A DNA stretch of 42,760 bases from Cymbomonas tetramitiformis (taxonomy: Eukaryota; Chlorophyta; Pyramimonadophyceae; Pyramimonadales; Pyramimonadaceae): the NCBI GenBank assembly GCA_001247695.2, contig LGRX02015010.1, forward strand, positions 1-42,760. Reading direction: 5' to 3'. The notes beneath the pieces are model-generated. The model saw only the letters and a program-made list of their open reading frames with translations, was not told the DNA's origin and made no database searches. This document shows, piece after piece, positions 1-11,588 of this stretch; position 1 is the first letter of the stretch, and each line of letters opens with the position of its first letter. The position numbers and the translations under genes are program-made.

Positions 1-990
1 CATAGCGGTCATCCTGTCTGCTTGCCATGGCGGTCATCCTGTCTGCTTGCCATGGCGGTCATCCTGTCTGCTTGCCATGGCGGTCATCCTGTCTGCTTGC
101 CATGGCGGTCATCTTGTCTGCTTGCCATAGCGGTCATCCTGCCTGTTTGTCATTGCGGTCATTCTGTCTGCTTGCCATGGCCGTCACCTTGTTCGCTTGC
201 CATGGCGATCATCCTGTCTGCTTGCCATGGCGATCATCATGACTTTGCCATGGCGGTCATCCTGTCTGCCCCGCGTGGCTGAGTCTGTTCTCTCTCCTTG
301 CTATGGCTGCAGGTCACATCCTGTCTGCTTGCCATGGCAGTCATCCTGTCTCTTTGCCATGGCGGTCATCCTGTCTGCTTGCCATAGCTCGGTCATCTCT
401 GTCTGCTTGTCATGGCGGTTATCCCTATCTGCTTGCCATGGCGGTCATCTGTCTGCTTGCCATGGCGGTCATCCTGTCTGCTTGCCATGGCGTCATCCTG
501 TCTGCTTGCCATGGCCCCGGTCATCCATCTGCTTGCCATGGCGGTCCTGCATCCTGTCTGCTTGCCATGGCGGTCATCCTGTCTGCTTGCTATGGCACGG
601 TCATCTGTCTGCTTGCCATATGGCGGTCATCCTGTCTGCTTGCCAGCAGCGGTCATCCTGTCTGCTTGCTATGGCGGTCATCCTGTCTGCCCCATCATGG
701 CGGGTTATCCTACCCACTCTTGCCCCCGCCATGGCGGTCACATCCTGTCTGCTTGCCATGGCGGAGTCAATACCTCTGCTTTTATATGCATGTTGATCAT
801 CCTGCCTGCATGGCGAGTCGTCCCTGTTTGCTTGCCGTAGCCCAGAGTCATCCTGTCTGCTTGCCATGCGTGGGGCCATCCTGTCTGCTTGCCATGGCGG
901 TCATCCTGTCTGCTTGCCATGGCGGTCATCCTGTCTGCTTGCCATGGCGGTCATCCTGTCCGCTTGCCATGGCGGTCATCCTGTCATACT
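1..990. repeat. 25-bp minisatellite array
   Basis: About 38 tandem copies of a 25-bp unit with core GGCGGTCATCCTGTCTGC followed by TTGCCAT. Copies near 1-120 and 890-990 are almost identical; those in the middle carry small indels and substitutions. The array begins at or before the window edge. Because 25 is not a multiple of three, every plus frame is open for long stretches, giving low-complexity open frames that are not genes. It ends about 45 bp before the first candidate exon. Confidence 0.95.
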
Positions 991-1033
991 GGCATAAAAG
1001 AAAGCCATTTATTTGGGCCGTGTTTCCCGGCAC

Positions 1034-1206
1034 ATGCCAGGAACGCGGTATCCTCAGTACACTTGCTTATGCTTAGTCGCAGCGCTTGTGTCTTTGGCGT
1101 CGGCGGGGTGTGCCTGGTGCGCGGTGCGGTGCAGGAGTGTGAGACAGAACACTATGACGGGCTCCCTCCCCACGCAGCTGTCCAGCCTCACTGCTTTGAC
1201 ATATGT
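1034..1206 (+). CDS. Candidate first exon of polycystin-1-like gene: signal peptide and LRR fragment
   Basis: Starting at the ATG at 1034, the frame opens with a polar segment, then a hydrophobic run (CLCLVAALVSLASAGCA) typical of a secretory signal peptide, then GSLPTQLSSLTAL, which matches the plant-type leucine-rich-repeat consensus. A GTACGT donor follows at 1207. Leucine-rich repeats at the N-terminus fit polycystin-1-like receptors, so I assign this as exon 1 of the large gene downstream. The link rests on order and strand only, because the next two exons are not firmly joined to it. It could instead be a remnant of a separate LRR gene. Confidence 0.45.
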
Positions 1207-1314
1207 GTACGTTGAGCTGCCAACCTGGCCCAAATGTCCTGAAGGAAGAAAGGTGCTATGCGGCTACGGCACGTGCATGCATGCCAACTGGCGTGCCTGA
1301 TCCAGGAATAGGCG

Positions 1315-1402
1315 GAGAGGAGGCCGCGCGCAGGCGTAGAGGAGGCTGCGGCGCAGGCATAGAGGAGGCCGCGCGCAGGCGGAGAGGAGGCCGCGCTGCG
1401 CA
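1315..1402. repeat. Short GC-rich tandem repeat, about 22 bp unit
   Basis: About four copies of a unit with core AGAGGAGGCCGCGCGCAGGC, differing at a few positions. It lies in the presumed intron between the signal-peptide exon and the first threonine/proline-rich exon. Confidence 0.75.
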
Positions 1403-1449
1403 CTGAATTGAACGCAAACGTACCGCTTTTGCTGGGGTGAGGAGCGGGT

Positions 1450-1627
1450 GTGGACGGGGCTGTGTGGCGCAGTGATTTTCGCTCCAACGGGCCGATGTGT
1501 GGTAGCTTGTCGCCGGTGTCCAGCGTGGCGACCGTATACACGCAAGACACCCAACTTGCAAGTGACTGCCCAACTTCTTCACCAACTGCTCCGCCGACTT
1601 CTTCACCAACTGCTGCACCAATAACCA
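1450..1627 (+). CDS. Candidate exon with SPT/PTSSPT stalk start
   Basis: The open frame ends in PTSSPTAPPTSSPTAAPIT and is followed by a GTAAGT donor at 1628. The threonine/proline-rich end matches the stalk encoded downstream, so it is probably an exon of the same extracellular gene. The 5' boundary is not resolved; a cysteine-containing segment (MCGSLSPVSSVA) precedes the stalk and could be the cap after the leucine-rich repeat. Between 1628 and 2040 I see only intron-like sequence with three imperfect copies of a GTCTCGTTCACATCAAC motif at about 1927-2003. Confidence 0.4.
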
Positions 1628-2040
1628 GTAAGTACTCCGTCTCCAAGGAAAAGTGCTCTTTTTCCAATCCCCTACGCTTTCAAGCGTCATGCATGGCATC
1701 CCGATTTCTATTCCTTATTAGGCCAAAAGACTCAAGCAGGCATGGGCGTCTTGCAGCTATACCATCGTGCATTGAGAGATGGGGAATCACTGCACTTGCA
1801 TGGGCGGTGCCACTACCATTGTCAGCGCTGGGTGGTGTGTTTGCTGGCCCCGTCCCAGCCAAGCTACTATGGCCTCGCTTAGCCGCTTTCCCTAGTGGTC
1901 GCCGAATCCAACCCCACTCTCCAACCGTCTCGTTCATATCAACCACGCCTGCCGCCTTGTTCACATCAACTGCGTCTGCCGTCTCGTTCACATCAACCGT
2001 ACCTTGACATTTGATAAGCTCGCCGAGGACGCTGATAAAA

Positions 2041-3090
2041 GCTCCAGCCCTGATCACCCCCTGCTCACCTGTCAACAGCTCCTCCTACGACTGTGGCGCC
2101 CTCGGCACCTCCGACAACAGCAGCACCAGCCACAGCTCATCCAACCACGACCCCACCCACGATATCACCGACAACTGCTCACCCTACTACGACTGTGGCG
2201 CCTCAGCACCTCCGACAACAGAAGCACCAGCCACAGCTCATCCAACCACGACCCCACTCCACGATATCACCGACAACCGCCACCTCTACGACTGTGGCGC
2301 CTCAGCACCTCCGACAACAGCAGCACCAGCCACAGCTCATCCAACCACGCATATCACCGACAACCGGCTCCTGGGATGACTGTGGCGCCCTCAGCACCTC
2401 CAACAACAGCAGCACCAGCCACAGCTCATCCAACCGCAACCCACCCACGATCACCGACAACCGGCCACCTCTACGACTGTGGCGCCTCAGCACCTCCTCC
2501 GACAACAGCAGCACCAGCCACAGCTCATCCAACCACGACCCCACCCACAATATCACCGACAACCGCCACCCTACGACTGTGGCGCCCTCAGCACCTCCGA
2601 CAACAGCCACCAGCCACAGCTCATCCAACCACGACCCCACCCCACGATACTGGGTCACCGACAACCGTCACCCTACGACTGTGGCGCCCAGCACCTCCGA
2701 CAACAGCAGCACCAGCCACAGCTCATCCAACCACGATGACACCGACAACCGTCACCCTACGACTGTGGTACCAGCACTCCAACAACACCAGCACCAGCCA
2801 CAGCTCATCCCACCGCAAACTCACCCACAATATCACCGACAACCGTCAATTTACAACTGTGGCGCCCAGCACTCCGACAACAGCAGCACCAGTGCCACAG
2901 CGCCATCCAACCACGACCCCACCCACAATATCACCGACAACCGCTCACCCTACGACTGTGGCGCCCTCAGCACCTCCAACAACAGCAGCCCCAGCCACAG
3001 CTCATCCAACCACGACCCCACCCACGATATCGCCAACCACAGCAGCACCAGCTACGGTGCAACCTGCAACGAGCTTTCCAACGACGCCAG
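2041..3090 (+). CDS. Threonine/proline-rich mucin-like repeat exon
   Basis: About ten tandem copies of a 99-105 bp unit encode the degenerate peptide TVAPSAPPTTAAPATAHPTT followed by TPPTISPTTAHP. The frame drifts between units because of C-run indels (for example GCGCC versus GCGCCC), so no single frame covers the array. The last unit reads through PATSFPTTP to a phase-1 donor, GTGTGC at 3091. This joins in phase to the exon at 4371, where the stalk continues in the same style. The product would be an O-glycosylated extracellular stalk. The frame breaks may be true decay of an unstable repeat or assembly errors. Confidence 0.6.
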
Positions 3091-3191
3091 GTGTGCAGGA
3101 GACGCCTGAGGGAAGGGCACTCCCAAGCCCACCAATTCTTGTCATGCCCCTCCCACGATGTGCCGTTGCCATGGCTGCCTGATGGCGCCCA

Positions 3192-3350
3192 TCACTAACC
3201 CACCACAGCTTGCATGTGCCCCGAAGCCACACCATCCCCAAGCCACCACAGCTTGCATGTGCCCCGAAGCCACACCATCCCCAAGCCACCACAGCTTGCA
3301 TGTGCCCCGAAGCCACACCATCCCCAAGCCACCCTCTTGTTCCCTCACAC
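3192..3350. repeat. 43-bp minisatellite
   Basis: About 3.5 nearly identical copies of a unit of roughly 43 bp with core CAGCTTGCATGTGCCCCGAA. It lies in the intron between the two stalk exons. Confidence 0.85.
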
Positions 3351-3365
3351 ATCCCGCCGTGCTGT

Positions 3366-4227
3366 GTGCCTTATCCTTGGACTGATTCCTTTGGCACCAT
3401 ACAGCCACAGAAGACTGCACTATGTACCCACGCCGGGGATCAAAGGATTCAGCACACACTTCGGGACACTTATCCAGATTCTCCGGAGCTCACTAGTAAG
3501 GGGCCCCCCCTAAGTCTCACTGGGCCACCTGAGTACCGCTGCAACTGCACTGCCTGCGCACTGATGCTGTGCCACTGAAGCCAGTTCACCTCTACCCCCC
3601 ATGCTGCCCGAGCCATCTCCAGACCACCATGCCTGCCCTCAGAGCCAGCAGCCTGCTCCCTGCCTGACCCAAAGCCTCGTCACAAGAGAGCTTGTCAGCG
3701 TGTCCCAAAGGGTCGTCCCAAGAGGCTGAAGTGCTTCTTGCCGACCTCGAGCGCCCGCCACCGAAATGCGCCTGCAACCCCCTAACCCCCCGACAGTGGC
3801 GTTAGGGGACAAGCCTGGGCACTGAGTATCCTGCAAGTAGCCTGCAGTGTTGAGTAATGCGCTTGCAACCCCTAACCCCGACAGTGTCTTTAGGGGACTG
3901 AAGCCTGGGCACTGGTATCCTGCGAGTAGCCTGCAGTGTTGAGTAATGCGCTTGCAACCCCCTAACCCCCCGACAGTGGCTTTAGGGGACTGAAGCCTGG
4001 GCACTGAGTATCCTGCGAGTAGCCTGCAGTGTTGAGTAATGCGTTATAGAACAGCATGTTGCACTGCAACTGTTGTTTTGCACTGTTCCTACTTGGGGTC
4101 CCATCCACACGCATGCCCGTGAGTTCCAAGCCCTCCCGGTGGCCGATAGTTCATTAATCGGTTGTCGCCTTCTGGTTAACCACTCATCACTGATAGTTCC
4201 CGGCACGGCGAGCAACCTCGCCACGTG
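3366..4227. repeat. Interspersed repeat family R1, copy A
   Basis: This segment aligns along most of its length with 17806-18609. Shared landmarks in the same order are a block containing CACTATGTACCCACGCCGGG, then ATTCAGCACACA, then AAGAGAGCTTG, and at the end CACTGTTCCTACTT followed by GTGGCCGATAGTTCA and CAGCAACCTCGCC. Both copies sit in introns of the same gene in the same orientation and end at nearly the same base. No terminal repeats or target duplication are evident. It is probably an old non-autonomous transposon. Copy A also contains a local three-fold repeat at 3769-4041. Confidence 0.75.
3769..4041. repeat. About 91-bp direct repeat, three copies
   Basis: Three adjacent copies (3769-3859, 3860-3948, 3949-4041) of a unit containing CAACCCCCTAACCCC, TTTAGGGGACTGAAGCC and GTAGCCTGCAGTGTTGAGTA. 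They lie inside interspersed repeat copy A. Copy B at 18 kb does not show the triplication, so it arose after the copies separated. Confidence 0.85.
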
Positions 4228-4370
4228 GGCAGGGTACGCGCTTGGATGCTACGTCCGTGTGGTGTCAATGTCACGATGTTGTTTCTTAAAGAATTCCCAT
4301 TTTGCAGGGTGATCGTCCGGCTGACATTTGACCTGATTGTGCCTCTTTGGGGTTGCGGTGCATGCCGCAG

Positions 4371-7168
4371 GGCCCGCGTCCACGGCGCCAACTATCCCAC
4401 CACCAACAGAACAGCCAACATCCTGGCACCCCACGAGCGACTCACCCACCCTCCAACCAACTGCCCCGACAAGCACGCCAACCACCGACCTGACGACCAC
4501 AAATACGCCAACCTTTACTCCTAGCACTGCCGGCCCAACTACACCTCCCCTGACCCGCTCGCCATCAAGCAGCAGTCCCACCTGGGGCCCCGCCATGAAC
4601 CTCACCACATATGCCCCAACATCAGGCGGTGTAACCGCACATCCAGCTGGGAGCCCTGCCACTTCCTCCCCGACCACTCACGTGCCATCCACATCCGCCC
4701 CGCTCACACAGAGCCCATTGCCGCCCCCCACACTGATGCCCATCACCTCCGCGCCGACGAGGCATCCTACAACATCAGTGCCAAGTACAGCTCCGACCAT
4801 GGCTCCTGCCACGTTCTTGCCAAGCCTCTCCGGTCCCTCAGCGTCGCCCACAGCTGTGCCAAGCACGCCTTCAACAACCATTTCGAGCGCTCCCCCCACC
4901 ACCTCGCCGCCCTCCACTGCCCAGTCTACGGTTTCTCCAGTCACGCTTGCGCCAATTACATCGCTACCTACAACCCCACCCACTGCTTACCCGACAACAG
5001 CTCCTCCCCCCACTCAGCCCACAGCATCGCCCACGAACTCCTCTGGCGCACCCACGTCCGAGCAGGCCTCCACGTGGACTTCTCAGAGCATCGACCTGCA
5101 GTTCACCACCATCTCCCTCCTGGATCTGACCGGCAACGTGACCTACTTCGCCTCCTTCAACGCAAGCTTCATTGCCTCGGTGGCCGGCGGCGCCAACGTG
5201 GCCGCCTCGCAGGTCGCCATTGTGCAGCTCGTGGAGGGGAGTGTCATCGTCTCCGCGGCGATCGCCTACTCAAACGCTGACCTGGACGCTGGCGCCACCC
5301 CGGAGGCGCTTGCCCAGTTGCTCGGCAACACGAGCGGGATCATCGCAATGTTTGCTGACTCCTCGCTGCTCGCGTCGCACGCCACGCACTGCGTGCTCCT
5401 GGAAGCAAGCGTTGTGGAGACAGGCGGCGCACCAAGCCTGGCTCCCACGGCACGCCTCTGCAGCTCCGTACGCTGCGTCGATTCCCAGGGTGGCAACGCC
5501 TCATGCGACGATCCTCCCAACGGGACTTGCGTGAGAGGCCCTGGCGCCAGTGAGGAGCTCCCCGCCGACGCGGGTGGGGTCCTCTTGCCCGCCCGATGCG
5601 GGAACAGCACCAACGGCGGATGCGATCCGCGCGTGACATGCTCCGATGCTCCCGATGGCCTCGAGTGCGGGCCGTGCCCCGCCGGGTTAACGGGAGACGG
5701 TGCTGTTGGGTGCGGCGACGTCGACGAGTGCAGCGAGGGCGCGGTGTGCGACCCCCTCACCTCGTGTGTGAACTCCGACGGGGGCTACGCCTGCACCGAC
5801 TGCCCCCCTGGGTATCGAGGCTCGGGCCATATGGCTTGCGTCGCCGCAGCGGCATCCTGCGTTGAGGGGAACGGCGGCTGCGATGCGCTGACCAGCTGCA
5901 CGGAGACGGCGGCCCCCACAGCCTCCGAGGTGGGCACGGCGGAGCTGCGCACGTCCTGCGGGCCGTGCCCAACAGGCTACATCGGCTCCGGCGACACCGG
6001 GTGCTTGGACGACGATGGCTGTGCGGCGTCACCTTGCCACCCGGAGGTGCTGTGCGAGGACGTGCCGGCGCCGGGGCTCGGCTACGTGTGTGGAGAGTGC
6101 CCCTCTGGCTCGGTGGGCGACGGCGCAGAGTGCGAAGCGGATCCGTGCCGGGGCAATGCAAACGGTGGATGCGATCCAATGGTGTCCTGCGCAACTAGCC
6201 TGCACGGCGTGGCGGTTTGCGGGGCCTGCCCTGCTGGGTACACGAAAACCCATGGAGCGCCCGCCGATCACCAGACGAGCTGCGCGGACGTGGACGAGTG
6301 CGCAGCCATCGATCGTGGAGGGTGTGACCCCCTCGTGGCGTGCATCAACATGCCCGGGTCCCACGTGTGTGGGGACTGTCCGGAGGGCACCTACGGGTCT
6401 GGCGACGTGCGCTGCTTGAAGTCGAGCTCGAGCTGTGAGCATGACAATGGGGGCTGCGACCCGTTGACCCTCTGCCTCCATGAAGACGCACTACTGGCGG
6501 GGGGCTCCCCAATGGGGGCAGAGGGGTCGTTCTGCTCCGCCTGTCCGGCCGGGTACGATGGATCCGGCACCGCGGGCTGCGTTGACGAGGACGGTTGCGC
6601 GCGCGCCTCGTCAGGGGAGGAGGGGGAGGAGGGGGATGGGCAGCCGCGATGCTATGACGGTGGATGTGTGGACGTGCCAGCGCCCGGCACGGGGTACACG
6701 TGCGCGCCGTGTCCGCCGCGGATGGCCGGCGACGGCGTCACATGCGTCGAGAATCTGTGCTACTTCCGCAACGGAGGCTGCGACGCGACGGTGACGTGCA
6801 CGATGCACGTGGCGCAGCAACTCCGCGTGTGCGGCGAGTGCCCGCCTGGCACCGCCTCGAGGCCCGACGCCTCGCTCTCCTCCGGCGTGCGGTGCGTCGA
6901 CGTGGATGGGTGCCTGGAGGAGCCCTGCTGGCACCACGGGCCCTATGCGCAGCCGTGCGAGGACGTGCCGGCGCCTGGCACAGGGCGGCGGTGTGGCGCA
7001 TGCCCGCCCGGCCTCGCCGCGGATCCCTCGAGTCGAGGCTCGGGGTGCGTCGACGTCGATGAGTGCGCTATGCAGGCGAATGGCGGCTGCTGGAGCGCGC
7101 CGGACGAATCCCTGCGCAGCGCCTGTGTCAATCACCTTGGTGGGATGTCGTGCGGGCCCTGCCCTGCG
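4371..7168 (+). CDS. Polycystin-1-like gene: mucin stalk, adhesion-like region and EGF array
   Basis: The exon starts after a CCGCAG acceptor (phase 1, matching the donor at 3091) and ends at a GTATGT donor at 7169. The first ~220 residues are Pro/Thr/Ser-rich. A folded region of about 120 residues follows (around IDLQFTTISLLDLTGNVTYF) with a high-valine strand pattern, possibly SEA-like. The rest is about eleven EGF-like modules alternating NGGCDPxxxC with C-GPCPAGY, several preceded by DVDEC or DVDGC, the calcium-binding EGF signature. The last module is cut by the intron at CGPCPA and completed in the next exon. The encoded part would be extracellular. EGF identity is strong; the overall gene assignment rests on the later REJ and GPS regions. 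Confidence 0.85.
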
Positions 7169-7822
7169 GTATGTCGCCATCCACCCGAGAGATTCCTCGC
7201 AAGACGCAGAGCGAGTGAGGAATAGCATCATCCCTCCGAAGTGCGGAGGGCAGAGGCTCTCACCGCCCCTCGCGGTATCCCTGCAGGATGCTCCACGGGG
7301 CTGCATTTCTCTCCGCAGCCGCAGCTTCGCCGGCCGGCGGTGACCCATGTGTCGCTGTTCGATTGTGAGTGTAAACAGTCTTGGTCCGTCCCTTCGTCGT
7401 CTTTCGAAGGCATTAGTGGACGGATCTTCGAGATCAACCTTGAAGTGTTTCGGTGAAGTCAGCTCGCATCAAAGCTCCAGATGCCAAAGTCTGGCGCGCC
7501 TCTCCTCGAGTGCTGTGGGTACGCATGCAGTTCCGTTGGCCGACAGCGAAAGGAACGCCGCTGTGCCTATCGCGGTAAAGGCGGTTACATGCATTTTGCT
7601 GATGTCTCGAACCAGCATGTAACGTCATGTCTCTACTGTCACAGGGTTCACATAATTTGAGTACTGTCACAGGATTCACAGAATTTGAGCACATGAAACC
7701 GCTCCGATTGCACTGCCTCAAAAAGTGAAATGGCGCCTTGTTCTCAGAGGTTGAACGGACGAGAATCTGCTCGGCTGGGGGTGGCGGTGGCGATGGGGTG
7801 GGGGGGTGGTAATTGCACGCAG
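7169..7822 (+). other. Intron of the polycystin-1-like gene
   Basis: The intron has a GTATGT donor and an ACGCAG acceptor that join two halves of one EGF module in phase 0. It includes two adjacent copies of a motif of about 30 bp (CTGTCACAGG then TTCACA and ATTTGAG) at 7635-7692. I see no gene in it. Confidence 0.7.
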
Positions 7823-8251
7823 GGTCATATCGGCACGGGCGCTCTTGGCTGCCGCGAGCTTCTCACATGCGCGGACAACAATGGGAACTGTGACGTGCTC
7901 AGCAACTGCACCGACGACCTCGAGGCGGGACACGCCCTCTGTGGTCCGTGCCCGGCAGGCTATGCAGGCTCAGGGGACGTGGCGTGCGTGGACGTGGACG
8001 GGTGCGGTGCGGAGCCTTGCTTCCCTGGGGTGGAGTGCGCCGACGTCCCCGCCCCTGGGGAGGGGCGCGTGTGTGGGAGCTGCCCGGAGGGATACCGGGG
8101 CGACGGAGCGTGGTGCGAGGTCTGCGCGCCATTGGTCAGCCTCGTCCCTGCGATGACGACCACCACAAACGGCGTGATGAAGCGGTCCGCTACCAATCAG
8201 ATCGCCGGCAGCTTCGACGGGATGACCGAGCTTGACTGCGTGGTTACTGAG
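7823..8251 (+). CDS. Polycystin-1-like gene: last EGF modules
   Basis: The acceptor at 7821-7822 lets the frame resume with GHIGTGALGC, which completes the EGF module begun before the intron (CGPCPA then GHIGTG). Two more modules follow (NNGNCDVLSNC and DVDGCGAEPCF), then a linker containing LVSLVPAMTTTTNG and a segment ending LDCVVTE. The donor is taken as GTGCGC at 8252 because it gives phase 0 and joins to GVQYRW; GTTACT at 8244 is an alternative. Confidence 0.75.
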
Positions 8252-8262
8252 GTGCGCCGCAC

Positions 8263-8334
8263 GAAACGGCATCAACCGGCGGCGTCATCGGGTATCTCGA
8301 AACGGCATCAACCGGCGGCGTCATCGGGTATCTC
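8263..8334. repeat. 36-bp perfect tandem duplication in intron
   Basis: Two consecutive copies of a 36-bp unit containing CGGCATCAACCGGCGGCGTC lie at the start of the 265-bp intron between the EGF and REJ exons. Confidence 0.85.
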
Positions 8335-8516
8335 GAAGGGCAATTGCGATTGTGAAAAGGAGTCGGTTGAAGGGGGGTCTGCGGTCCCAAAGCGAAGCAG
8401 TGTTGTTCGCATGGGCGGCGAGTTTGATGGTGCGCTCGGCGGCCCCGAGGATGGCAGCGCGCGCCAGGATGCTGTTCCCGCTTGGGATATTGTGACGTCT
8501 GGGGCGTCTGTCACAG

Positions 8517-9341
8517 GGGGTGCAGTATAGATGGCTTGCGGCGGCCTCGGACGGATCCAAGATTGACCTCGATTCCACCGCGCACAAGCATGACACGCCT
8601 ATCTTGCATCTTCCTGCGAGCACGCTACAGGCGAAGACGGCCTATCTCTTCCGCTTCACCGTCTCGTTGACCGGTAACCACCTGATCCGTGCGTTCGTTG
8701 AGGGCGTCGTGGAGGTGCGATCTCAGCCGTTGAAAGTTCTCATCAAGGGAGGACATGTGCTCACTGGCGAGGGCAGTCCGGTTGTTCTCGACGCCACCGA
8801 GAGCTTCGACCCGGATGCCGAGCCTGGCCAGTTGGTGTACACGTGGACGTGCATCCGCACTGACGCTGCAGGAGATGGCTACTGCCGGAGCCTTGCTGGT
8901 GACTTCCTTCCCACTCGATTGACCTCTGCAGTGTTGAATCTCACGCTGCAGGGCGCTCCAGCCGGAGGCGCTGACTACGTCTTCACCTGTCGACTGACGA
9001 AGGGCGACCGCCAGGCGCGGGCCAGCACCAACCTCACCATCACGCGAGGCGCTCTGCCGGTGCCTGCCATCAGGCCGCTCCCCTCGAGAGCGTCCCCCAA
9101 CGCAAGGCTAAGGCTGACCGGCGAGGTGACTTCCACGCAGCCGGACACGCTAACCGTCATGTGGTCCGCGTATGTTGCGTCTGCCTCGGGCTCCACGCCG
9201 CTCGACCTGGAAGCCCTGGCGATCATCGACCTTAACTGGCTCGACCTCGTGCTCGCGGCCGGGTCGCTGCAAGCTGGCGCGGAGTACTGGTTTGTGCTGA
9301 CGGCCAGCGACGCACACGGCAGCGGCACTGCGGCGCTGCAG
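8517..9341 (+). CDS. Polycystin-1-like gene: REJ region, first part
   Basis: The acceptor GTCACAG at 8516 opens phase 0 at GVQYRW. The protein shows features of the REJ (receptor for egg jelly) module: YRW, then PILHLPASTL with YLFRFTV, then a second beta-sandwich beginning VVLDATESFDPDAEPG and YTWTC. A third repeat contains RLRLTGEVTS and EYWFVLTASD. The exon ends TAALQ at a GTGACG donor. REJ regions sit between the extracellular repeats and the GPS in polycystin-1 and are thought to be mechanosensory or adhesive. No stops or shifts occur over 275 codons. Confidence 0.8.
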
Positions 9342-9675
9342 GTGACGCAACATGGGTGGGGCCGGCTCAGGCGCTCACTTTGTACAGATGCATGGACTCG
9401 GAGGTGTCTGCACCACTGGATTGTCCTCCGCTTCGAGACGAGGAGGATCGAGATGATTGCTTTTGGAATCTTCCACTTAAGAGCCGCGCGTGTTTCGCGA
9501 GAGATTCTGCCACGTGGAAACTTGCGAAACCGCTGAAAACGGGTCATAATTGTCACGCTTCGATGGCAGCTGGTTCTGCGCACACGTTGACAGTCGCCTA
9601 GGAGACCGAACTTAAGCAGTCGTTTCGATAATGGGATTGGCTGTGATCAACTGCTGACTTGGTGGTCTCCGTCTG

Positions 9676-10005
9676 ATGAGCCCAGAATGAAGGACACCCC
9701 TGACGGCCTCCCCATGAGCCCAGAATGAAGGACACCCCCCGCCTCAGCGCCTCCCCATGAGCCCAGAGTGAGACACCCCGCCTCCAGCGCCTCCCCATGA
9801 GCCAGAATGAAGGACACCCCCGCCCCCAGCGCCTCCCCATGAGCCCAGAATGAAGGACGCCCCCGCCCCGAGCGCATCCCCATAAGCCAGAATGAAGGAC
9901 ACCCCCGCCCCCGAGCGCGCCTCCCCATGAGCCCAGAATGAAGGACACCCCCGACGGCCTCCCTATGAGCCCAGAATGAAGGACACCCCCGACGGCCTCC
10001 CTACG
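9676..10005. repeat. About 43-bp minisatellite in REJ intron
   Basis: About eight imperfect copies of a unit with core ATGAGCCCAGAATGAAGGAC followed by ACCCCCGCC and GCGCCTCCCC. It fills much of the 803-bp intron 9342-10144. The remainder shows only a short CCCCGGCTGGCA-type motif in both orientations near 10050-10090. Confidence 0.9.
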
Positions 10006-10144
10006 AAGGCTGCCAGCTTCCTCTCAAACAAAGCACAGATCAGCGGGCCCCACAGCCGGGGGTTGGTTTCCCTCTAGCCCCCGGCTGGCAGCACCCCGTA
10101 TCTTGAGCTGGGGCACTCAAAACCATTGGGGGCACTGGACGCAG

Positions 10145-10576
10145 GTGCTCGTGAACGAGCCCCCACGGGTGGGGACGATGTCCATGAGCCCCTCAGAGGG
10201 GATCGCCGGGAAAACCCTCTTCACAGTGGAGGCGCAAGGCTGGGAGGATGACCCGGAGGACATGCCGCTGTGGTATCAGCTGCAGTACGAGGTGGTTGGG
10301 GCAGGCAGCGGGGGAAACCTCGAGCTCTGGACCGAGTGGCAACCGTCACGGTCGTTTGCGGAGCAGTTGGCACGTAGCGGGCTGACGGCGCATGCTCATC
10401 GAGTGACGGTATGGCTGGCGGGGCGCGACGCGCTGGAAGCCACGTCCCGCTTAGCCTCGAACGTCACCGTGCGGCCACTGGAGTTCGACAGCCAGGCGTC
10501 GTTGCTGGATCACGGCGATGACCTGCTCGATGGGGCAAAGCGGAACGTGACCTTGTTCGGGGCGGACATGCTGAAT
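10145..10576 (+). CDS. Polycystin-1-like gene: REJ region, second part
   Basis: Phase-0 junction from TAALQ to VLVNEPPRVGTMSMSPSEG, a good match to the REJ sub-domain that starts xVNxPPxxGxLxVxPxxG. This is followed by GWEDDPEDMPLWYQLQY, another REJ hallmark. The frame runs to ADMLN, where GTGGTG (10577) and GTGCGG (10580) are candidate donors; both keep phase 0. Without splicing the frame would stop at 10616. The next intron (10577-11092) shows nothing notable. Confidence 0.75.
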
Positions 10577-11092
10577 GTGGTGCGGCTCTTTCTCAGTCCC
10601 CGCACGAGGCAGGGATAAGAGCCTTGCGCTCCTTCAGGACGCTTGGGGTGCCCAACTAAAGTTGCGCCGTCCAATGTTTTTAGATTGAACATCGGAAGGT
10701 CCGAAGAGATTTCTGGGGAGCGACGAAGGAATGCATCGTATTTGATCTCTGGAATCGTATGTGGACTGTCGGATTCGGAAAATTGCCACTGTTAAAAATA
10801 AACGGATCAGTTTTAAGTTGTGCAGCTCTACAGGACCCCTTCTTTCGGCCGCGCGGGAGCGAGCTCGCATGCGCCGGGAATAGCCCTCCCTGCCCGTTCC
10901 TGCGCGTCCATCTCTCAGCGGCCAATCAGGTCCACAGCAAGCGCCGAGTGCAGAGGGCGGATGAGCAGGAGAATGGGACGAGTTTTGAGATGACCGGTGA
11001 TATGCTCATCTCTGCTTGGTTGATGACAGTGGAACTGTGGCGATTGCGCGGGTCGCCTAAGTGCCGGATGCGGTTGGTGCGGATCTCCCCAG

Positions 11093-11308
11093 GTTTCGAG
11101 CGTGGCGGCCCTCTACAACGACGACGCAGCGCAGCAAGGGGCGACGGCAGACGGGAGTGACAGCAACTCCTCCAATGCGGGGACGAAGCAGCGCGTTCAG
11201 CACGATAGGGAGCTGATGCTCGAGGTGATTGCGGACGTGTGGGCGCAGAAGGCTCCAACCACGGACACTGCGACCCGCGTCGCTCAGTATGCCGCAGCAA
11301 CAATGAAG
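11093..11308 (+). CDS. Polycystin-1-like gene: short exon before GAIN region
   Basis: After a CTCCCCAG acceptor the frame reads VSSVAALYND and continues as a helical segment (DRELMLEVIADVWAQ) to a GTAGGG donor at 11309. It is 72 codons, phase 0 at both ends. A helical segment between the REJ and GPS regions fits GAIN subdomain A. Assignment depends on the flanking exons. Confidence 0.6.
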
Positions 11309-11588
11309 GTAGGGGTACTGGAGCACCGAACGTGGACTGTTGTGCGTGCGCCATCTGGCCAGCCATAACCGGGGGGGGGCGTCACGTGCGCTTTCTCGCA
11401 CACGCGCGCGTGTGTGCAGGTCAAAGAGTGCGCCGCAGCTGGGGATTCCCTGTTTAGTTTGAAACCATTAGCTTGCCTGGGCTTGAGCACCGGAATGGAA
11501 GATTTCCATGACGGACCTGCGGTGCAAAGCTGGATGAGCTCCCAGCTACCCCAAATTTCCGGCTGTGATGCGTGTTTGTGACGGGTTT

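Noticed and set aside
22..1076. Long overlapping plus-strand frames rich in CHGGHPVCLPWRSS
   Set aside because: They are the three-frame reading of the 25-bp minisatellite, which is open in all plus frames because the unit lacks stops.
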